Shown: one piece after another, positions 15,440 to 20,163 of the stretch
How the letters are laid out: each line of letters starts with the position of its first letter
How positions within the stretch are numbered: the first letter of the stretch is position 1
Assembly (NCBI GenBank): GCA_963631545.1
Contig: CAVGRN010000044.1
Location: forward strand, 1-20,163
Origin: UBA1181 sp963631545
GTDB lineage: Bacteria > Bacteroidota > Bacteroidia > Bacteroidales > Paludibacteraceae
Length of the DNA: 20,163 nt
Direction of reading: 5' to 3'
Translations under genes and position numbers: made by a program
Notes under the pieces: model-generated
Databases searched by the model: none
What the model saw: only the letters and a program-made list of their open reading frames with translations
Told to the model about the DNA's origin: nothing

Positions 15440-15904
15440 ATGAAAATTAGAAACTTGATGTGTGCGTTCGCTTTGGCAGTAGCATTGCCAATGGGAGCGA
15501 CGGATTTGGTTATCGTTCCGCTGACGGGTGCAGAGGAAAGTACTGCAATAGACAAGATCGGTTCGTGGAAGTTTGAGGGCGAAACCGCAATGGTGCTTTA
15601 CGGAACAGATGGCAAGACAGTGTTGGCAAAGCGCAACTTGTCCGAGGTCCGTAAGATCGTTTTCAAAGAGGGAAAGGTTTCTTTCGAGGATCCAAAGGCA
15701 ACATCTTTCACCGTTTACCCTAACCCAACCGAGGATGAACTCACTGTTGGCGGTGCAGACGAGAACACTTCTTTGAGAGTGATTGACTTGCAAGGAAGAA
15801 TCTTGCGTTCGGCTCAAGGCACGAAAGTGTCTGTAGAGAGCCTCCCAGCCGGCGTTTACAACCTGTTGGTAGACGGCAAGGTGTTCCGTTTCATTAAAAA
15901 ATAA
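15440..15904 (+). CDS. Small secreted protein with T9SS type A sorting domain
   Basis: A 154-residue exported protein. Residues 1-20 are a signal peptide (FALAVALPMGA). Residues about 21-80 form a short beta-rich segment (LVIVPLTGAEE, SEVRKIVFKEG), a pattern frequent in small Bacteroidota secreted proteins. Residues about 88-154 are a T9SS sorting domain: VYPNPTEDELTV, then LRVIDLQGRILRS, SLPAGVYNLLVDGK and the terminal FRFIKK. The domain sends it through T9SS to the surface or medium, where it is usually trimmed off. That leaves only about 65 mature residues of passenger, an unusually small cargo. It stops 6 bases before the FISUMP-like gene and shares its promoter, so the two probably act together. 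The function of the passenger is unknown. Confidence 0.88.
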   Translation: MKIRNLMCAFALAVALPMGATDLVIVPLTGAEESTAIDKIGSWKFEGETAMVLYGTDGKTVLAKRNLSEVRKIVFKEGKVSFEDPKATSFTVYPNPTEDELTVGGADENTSLRVIDLQGRILRSAQGTKVSVESLPAGVYNLLVDGKVFRFIKK

Positions 15905-15910
15905 GGATTT

Positions 15911-16960
15911 ATGAGGAAGGTATTTGGCATATTATTCGGCTTTGCTGTGGCTTGCTGCTTGCCGTTGCACGCTGAAAGCGATGCATACGAGATGACGCTG
16001 CTGCAACGCGATGGCTCTAAATATTCCATTTTGGTCAGCGAGGTGGATAGCATCCTGTTTTGGAATAAGAACCATTGGGAAAATGGTGTGCTGAATCGTG
16101 CCAAATACAAGGTGAGCGACGAGTCGTACGTCTACTTCTCGCAAGGGAACCTCCAATATAACGCTGGCGACAAAAGCACCCATGCGACAGCCGACGGCGG
16201 CACTGCCCAAGGCACTTGGCGTTTCGCGGAAAACCAATACGATTATATCGGCGATGGCAATGCAAACGCCGACTCAACCTACAACGGGTGGATCGACCTT
16301 TTCGGGTGGGGAACGAGCGGATGGAGCGGTGGCGCGAAGGCTTACCAACCATGGTCGACAGATAAGACCGGTGGCAACTACCAACCGGGTGACTCTGCCA
16401 CTGCGAACATCGAAGGCGGCTGCAAATACGCTGATTGGGGTGTCTACAACGCCATCTCGAATGGTGGCGGCGCGGCAGAACAATGGCGCACGCTCTCCGA
16501 GGACGAGTGGATGTATCTTTTCCGCAACAACGATTGGTTTATCGGTAGGGTTGCCGGCACGCTTTGCGCTATCCTCCTCCCAGAGGGAGTGGAAGTGCCA
16601 AAGGGTCTGACTTTCAACAAGACGATGAAGGATTGTTGGATGAGGAGTGGCAGCCACAAGTTCACCGAGAAGGATGCCAATGGTAACGATGTCGCAATCG
16701 ACTTCACAAAGACAAACGACATCGCAGACTACCAGTTTGCGCAACTCGAGGCTCAGGGCGCGGTCGCACTTCCATGTGCCGGACATCGTTCTGACAAGTA
16801 TATCTACGTAACTGGAACCGCCGGCTACTATTGGTCTACTTCCGCAACAGACTCCTCGTCTTCGTATATCGTCAGCATCTCAGGAGAAGAGTTTTGCTTT
16901 GAGTACTCTTCATGGCGCTACTACGGTCTTTCCGTCCGCTTGGTGCAGGATGTGAAGTAA
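15911..16960 (+). CDS. Secreted FISUMP-like (C-type lectin-like fold) protein
   Basis: A 349-residue exported protein of a Bacteroidota paralogous family. Residues 1-21 are a signal peptide (GFAVACCLPLHA). Residues about 26-50 repeat the short beta motif seen in the preceding gene (YEMTLLQRDGSKYSILVSEV, then DSILFW). The remaining ~290 residues are rich in Gly, Trp, Tyr and Asn, and include WIDLFGWGTSGW, WRTLSEDEWMYLF, ALPCAGHR, AGYYWSTSA and the terminal GLSVRLVQDVK. The YYWSTSA...SVRLV ending is typical of FISUMP/formylglycine-enzyme-like and C-type lectin-like folds that bind ligands at the cell surface. There is no T9SS sorting domain and no lipobox, so it may remain periplasmic or be anchored by its partner. 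It is second in a two-gene unit closed by a terminator at 16986. Confidence 0.8.
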   Translation: MRKVFGILFGFAVACCLPLHAESDAYEMTLLQRDGSKYSILVSEVDSILFWNKNHWENGVLNRAKYKVSDESYVYFSQGNLQYNAGDKSTHATADGGTAQGTWRFAENQYDYIGDGNANADSTYNGWIDLFGWGTSGWSGGAKAYQPWSTDKTGGNYQPGDSATANIEGGCKYADWGVYNAISNGGGAAEQWRTLSEDEWMYLFRNNDWFIGRVAGTLCAILLPEGVEVPKGLTFNKTMKDCWMRSGSHKFTEKDANGNDVAIDFTKTNDIADYQFAQLEAQGAVALPCAGHRSDKYIYVTGTAGYYWSTSATDSSSSYIVSISGEEFCFEYSSWRYYGLSVRLVQDVK

Positions 16961-16985
16961 CCGCGTGTTGCGTGAAGAATAGAGT

Positions 16986-17021
16986 AGGGCTGGGCTTCTT
17001 TGAGGCCTGGCCTTTCTATTT
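16986..17021 (+). terminator. G-U-rich terminator after the FISUMP-like gene
   Basis: AGGGCTGGGCTTC (16986-16998) pairs with GAGGCCTGGCCTT (17002-17014) across a TTT loop. All 13 positions pair only if G-U is allowed (four G-U pairs), so the stem forms in plus-strand RNA and not in minus-strand RNA. A short T-rich tail follows. Confidence 0.75.
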
Positions 17022-17050
17022 GGATTAGGGTGAAAATATCTTTACCTTTG
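17019..17050 (+). promoter_or_regulatory. Promoter of the DNA methyltransferase gene
   Basis: TTTG at 17019-17022 and TACCTTTG at 17043-17050, 20 bases apart, match both consensus elements exactly. The -33 box lies in the T-rich tail of the preceding terminator. The predicted leader is about 28 bases. Confidence 0.75.
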
Positions 17051-17083
17051 TGTTGGAAGATGAGTTAATTTTAGGCAATTTGC

Positions 17084-18601
17084 ATGAATGAAGCATCATA
17101 CATCAGTAGCGTAGAATCGATAGGACTGAAGGCCACTTGGAATCAGATCTGTTTTGATGTTTTGCAATCGAACGGGAATAGTGCGTTCCCAGTTGAAAGT
17201 TTTGGGAACCTCTACGAGGCGGGTCTTGCTGCAAGCGATAAAGACGCAAAAAAGGAGAGTGGACAATATTACACTCCGCGCGATGTGGCAATGGTTATGG
17301 CGCAGTGGTTTGATTCTGTTCCAGGCGACATCATCTGCGATGTGGCTTGCGGAACGGGCAATCTAATTTTGGCTTACCTTGATTATGTCGGGGAGGAGCG
17401 TGCCATTGACTTGCTTGAAAATGGCAAAATACACCTCTACGATATGGACTCCGTGGCTTTGCAAATTTGCGTTACCACTATTGCGGTGCGCTACGGAAGA
17501 CAGTTACAGCAGAAAATCAATGTTCACTGTGGTGACTTTTTGTCACGGGAATTTGTCTTGCCAAAGCATAGTAAAGTCATTTCAAATCCGCCCTATTCGG
17601 CGTTTTCATCAGTACCTTTCGAGTGGCAACAAACATCGACTGTACTTTCAACAAAAGAGCTTTATGCTGCTTTTATGGAGAAGATTTTGTTGCAAAGTGA
17701 GGGTTCAGTCATTATTACCCCATATAGTTTTATCGGGGGGAATAAATTTTATCCGTTACGGTGCGTCATGAACAAGTGCAATGGCTTTGTCGTTTCTTTT
17801 GATAATGTTCCAGGCAACATTTTTTGTGGACGCAAGCATGGAATATTCAATTCAAACACGAGCAATGCGGTGCGCGCCGCTATAACGGTGGTTCAGAACC
17901 GCACAGATTGTAAGGGATTTCGTTTCAGTCATTTAATTCGTTTCAAGGCTATTGAGCGAGAGAAATTGATTCAATGCGAGACGCTTGAGAATACAGTTGG
18001 GAAAACTTATCAGCAGGTGGACCAGCGTAATAGTATGTTTTCAAAATGCGATGTTCGTCTTGAACAACTTTTCTTGCGTTGGAAGCAGCAAAGTGCACTA
18101 CCCCTTGGCGGCTATATTAGGCCTTACGGACATTTTGAAATTCATATACCAAATACGTGTCGATATTTCACGGTGGCGTCCGCTAAACCGCTAACACGTA
18201 AGGGACAGATCTCTGTCCGATTCGACGATGAGGTGGTGTTTAATTATGTTTTTTGTATGGTAAACTCATCATTCGCTTATTGGTGGTGGAGAATTTATGA
18301 CGGTGGAATCACCTATCCGCAGGGGTTGCTATACCAATTGCCGTTGTTTTTTGAGAAGTTGAGTGATGAAGACAAGCAATTTTTCAAAGAAGTTGCCACG
18401 GAAATGATTGCTCGCGCCGACGAGTTCATCGTAACGAAAAACAATGTGGGGGTACAGGAGAATATCAAATATCCACGCACCTATCGCGACAGAATCAATC
18501 GTCGCATACTTGATATTCTGGGCTTTGAAATGCCAGAGCAAACATTAGATATTATCCATTCAAATATGGCTTTGGAGGTAAGTGTATGCGACGAAATTTA
18601 G
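17084..18601 (+). CDS. N6-adenine DNA methyltransferase with fused target-recognition region
   Basis: A 505-residue SAM-dependent DNA adenine methyltransferase with the HsdM/Eco57I motif order. Motif X is GQYYTPRDV (60-68), the SAM motif I is DVACGTGNL (86-94), an acidic DMD follows at 120-122, and the catalytic motif IV is NPPY (168-171). From about residue 320 a separate region ends in NSSFAYWWWRIYDGG and QGLLYQLPLFF, resembling the target-recognition part of TaqI/HsdS-like proteins, so it may choose its own site. No nuclease domain is fused, and no restriction or separate specificity gene is seen. It may be an orphan methylase or the survivor of a restriction-modification system. It is clearly more AT-rich than gyrB or the CotH gene, suggesting horizontal gain. 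It has its own promoter and no clear ribosome-binding site. Confidence 0.87.
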   Translation: MNEASYISSVESIGLKATWNQICFDVLQSNGNSAFPVESFGNLYEAGLAASDKDAKKESGQYYTPRDVAMVMAQWFDSVPGDIICDVACGTGNLILAYLDYVGEERAIDLLENGKIHLYDMDSVALQICVTTIAVRYGRQLQQKINVHCGDFLSREFVLPKHSKVISNPPYSAFSSVPFEWQQTSTVLSTKELYAAFMEKILLQSEGSVIITPYSFIGGNKFYPLRCVMNKCNGFVVSFDNVPGNIFCGRKHGIFNSNTSNAVRAAITVVQNRTDCKGFRFSHLIRFKAIEREKLIQCETLENTVGKTYQQVDQRNSMFSKCDVRLEQLFLRWKQQSALPLGGYIRPYGHFEIHIPNTCRYFTVASAKPLTRKGQISVRFDDEVVFNYVFCMVNSSFAYWWWRIYDGGITYPQGLLYQLPLFFEKLSDEDKQFFKEVATEMIARADEFIVTKNNVGVQENIKYPRTYRDRINRRILDILGFEMPEQTLDIIHSNMALEVSVCDEI

Positions 18602-18674
18602 AACAATCACGGCTAAAATGTTCTTTAAATCATTGACTTATAGCGAGGTGGCAGAGCATTATTTTTGCAAGTAA
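18582..18674 (+). other. Short overlapping ORFs after the methyltransferase, possible gene remnant
   Basis: A strong Shine-Dalgarno-like GGAGGT (18574-18579) inside the end of the methyltransferase precedes an ATG at 18586 that opens a 16-residue ORF (MRRNLEQSRLKCSLNH). A second frame, open from a GTG at 18582, contains MFFKSLTYSEVAEHYFCK (18618-18674). Read together with a frameshift they could be the start of a lost downstream gene, such as a restriction partner cut off where the convergent ATPase gene begins. Chance is equally possible. Confidence 0.2.
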
Positions 18675-19993
18675 AAATTAAAGATGTTTTTCAAAGCGTA
18701 GAGTGGGTACACTTTGATGTCGTCATATTCGCAGAAATTTTCGAGGGAGGTGCGGATGCCCCAGGCTATGTTTTTTTGTTGAAGGAATAGGCGTAGGCTT
18801 TGCATAGACCCTTTTGTGCCGGATTTCACCTCAACGGGGTGGATCTCACCTCCGAGTTGCACAACATAGTCGACCGCGGCGTTGCTTCCGTTCTTCTCGC
18901 GGTGCCAGCAATAGAGCGGTGTGCGTTGGTAGACAGAGTCGGCTTTGATGATTTCGTTTCCGACGAATGTTTCGGCGATGGCTCCGCGGTTGATGACTTG
19001 CATATCCGAAGTGGTATTGAAGAATTCGGTGATATCCAGCCCCAGCACACATTGTAGCAACCCAGTGTCTGCGAAGATCATGCGTTGGTATTTCTCGTCT
19101 ATCTCTGCGCCAAGTGGAATGCCGTTGGCGGAAGTATGCGTTACGGGATGAACCAGTCCGGCGAGGATGAGCGTTTCGAGTGCCTTGCGGATTTGCGTGG
19201 CGTTGGTCTCTAAGTTGACATGACTGTAGACAAACTTTCCAAGACCTTGTTCGGCGACGGAGCGGAACACTGCTTCAATGCGCATAGAGGGAATGCGGTC
19301 GCGATATTTGGCGAAATCATCACGAAAAGACTGCACCAATTCGCTGAGGATGCGTTGGCACTCTAAAAGATCGCCTGTCTTGCAAAACTCCGCAACGACA
19401 GCGGGCATGCCACCAAGCACCAAAAATTGGCGGAGCAGGCGAACCGCTTGCTCGTGCAGCACCTCTGGAATAGGATTCGAAGTAGAGGCTTTTCGTATGA
19501 ACTCAGCGAGGGCTGTGTTGCCTGTCGCCCAGAAAAATTCCTCCATACTGAAGGGGTACATGAAAATGCTACGGATACGGCCGACACCATACGAAGGGAG
19601 GCTTCCCAATGCGAACTCGAGCAACGAACCCGCCGCGATGAGATGTTGCTCTGGATATTTCTCGTAGAAATAACGGAGTCGGTTGATGGCGGAAGGGCAT
19701 GCCTGAATTTCGTCGAAAAACAAAAGTGTTTTGCCTGGTTCAATGGGAATATGCAGTTGCAAAGAGAGCAGACTGCAAATCTCCTGCGGAGAGTACGTCC
19801 CGTCGAACAAATAATGAATGTCTTTGCGTTCGTTGAAATCGACTTCTGCAAAGAAATCAAAACTCTCAGCCAGATGACGTACCGCGGAGGTCTTGCCCAC
19901 TTGCCTCGCCCCACGCAGCAACAGGGGCTTCCGCTCTTTGGTTTCGCTCCAGTTTTTTAGTTCTATGTCGATATTCCGTCTATAGTAGTACAT
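18659..19993 (-). CDS. AAA_14/DUF4143 ATP-binding protein
   Basis: A 444-residue protein of the common prokaryotic AAA ATPase family with a DUF4143 C-terminus. Walker A is RGARQVGKTS (27-36), Walker B is LLFFDEIQ (90-97), followed by the sensor-like AAGSLLEFALG and the family motif YPFSMEEFF (146-154). The C-terminal part contains AVDYVVQLGG and PVEVKSG, an Asp...Glu-x-Lys pattern like PD-(D/E)XK nuclease folds. I chose the start at 19993 (MYYYRRNID), which matches the family; an in-frame ATG at 20038 would add 15 residues. The cellular role is unsettled. These genes are often multicopy, and links to mobile or defence functions have been suggested but not shown. It converges on the methyltransferase gene, whose stop is 57 bases away, with no clear terminator between. 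Confidence 0.88.
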   Translation of the reverse strand: MYYYRRNIDIELKNWSETKERKPLLLRGARQVGKTSAVRHLAESFDFFAEVDFNERKDIHYLFDGTYSPQEICSLLSLQLHIPIEPGKTLLFFDEIQACPSAINRLRYFYEKYPEQHLIAAGSLLEFALGSLPSYGVGRIRSIFMYPFSMEEFFWATGNTALAEFIRKASTSNPIPEVLHEQAVRLLRQFLVLGGMPAVVAEFCKTGDLLECQRILSELVQSFRDDFAKYRDRIPSMRIEAVFRSVAEQGLGKFVYSHVNLETNATQIRKALETLILAGLVHPVTHTSANGIPLGAEIDEKYQRMIFADTGLLQCVLGLDITEFFNTTSDMQVINRGAIAETFVGNEIIKADSVYQRTPLYCWHREKNGSNAAVDYVVQLGGEIHPVEVKSGTKGSMQSLRLFLQQKNIAWGIRTSLENFCEYDDIKVYPLYALKNIFNFYLQK

Positions 19994-20112
19994 ACTTATC
20001 CGCTTGTAATCCCCGCATGTTTTTTCTAAAAATGACACCGAAGGATCTTTCCGGCTGTACTACACCAGTCTCTACACTTTCTTAGAATGTATTGTTTTAG
20101 CGGATAGTAATA

Positions 20113-20163
20113 GATTCAAACGAATCGAATCGGCGATTCAACTGAAACGAATCGGCGATTCAA
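20113..20163. repeat. Palindromic tandem repeat with 22-bp period at the window edge
   Basis: GAATCGGCGATTCAA occurs at 20127-20141 and 20149-20163, one every 22 bases, and is itself an inverted repeat (GAATCG-G-CGATTC). A partial unit, GATTCAAACGAATC, precedes it at 20113-20126. The array runs off the window, so its total length is unknown. It lies 120-170 bases upstream of the ATPase start. Confidence 0.7.

Noticed and set aside
15911..16960. Diversity-generating retroelement target, suggested by the lectin-like C-terminus
   Set aside because: No reverse transcriptase, template repeat or accessory gene is in the window, and the 3' codons do not show the expected adenine-derived pattern.
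20113..20163. CRISPR array
   Set aside because: The 22-bp period is too short for repeat plus spacer, the intervening bases are only 7 long, and there is no cas gene.

Overview
The window looks like chromosome from a member of the Bacteroidales (Bacteroidota) that has a type IX secretion system (T9SS). The evidence is: several promoters with the Bacteroidota -7 element TAnnTTTG (two with a TTTG -33 box); a dut / TPR protein / DUF4292 lipoprotein / EnvC-like gene string; an N-succinylornithine-type carbamoyltransferase, the arginine route known from Bacteroides fragilis; and two secreted proteins with C-terminal T9SS type A sorting domains. Base composition is moderately GC-rich in the core genes and clearly lower in the DNA methyltransferase. 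I cannot name the genus.

Layout. 68-6743 is a tightly packed plus-strand run that may be one transcription unit: dUTPase (dut), a secreted TPR protein, a DUF4292 lipoprotein, an EnvC-like coiled-coil/degenerate LytM protein, a Wzz-like two-TM inner membrane protein, and an SpmA-SpmB fusion membrane protein. Most of these products act in or at the cell envelope. 6744-7122 is a gap holding a probable promoter, a long leader and a tiny ORF. It precedes a 1211-residue surface protein with lamin-tail, chitobiase-C, CotH-kinase and T9SS sorting domains (7123-10758). Next come argF' (10862-11818), with a promoter/leader of interest, a bidirectional-type terminator, gyrB (11936-13876) and a DUF1015 gene (13925-15172) with its own terminator.

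The last 5 kb is more accessory. A canonical promoter drives a two-gene unit: a small T9SS cargo protein, then a FISUMP-like secreted protein (15440-16960). A G-U-rich terminator follows, and its tail overlaps the promoter of an AT-rich N6-adenine DNA methyltransferase with a fused target-recognition region and no visible restriction partner (17084-18601). Convergent to it is an AAA_14/DUF4143 ATPase on the minus strand (18659-19993). The right edge holds the start of a 22-bp-period palindromic tandem repeat (20113-20163).

I see no tRNA, rRNA, insertion sequence, CRISPR array or integrase. No new multigene system can be demonstrated from this window alone. The best leads are the Ser90 specificity residue and repeat-flanked leader of argF', the EnvC-like protein with its zinc ligands replaced, the T9SS-exported CotH protein with a nested domain, the methyltransferase with possible gene remnants after it, and the edge repeat.
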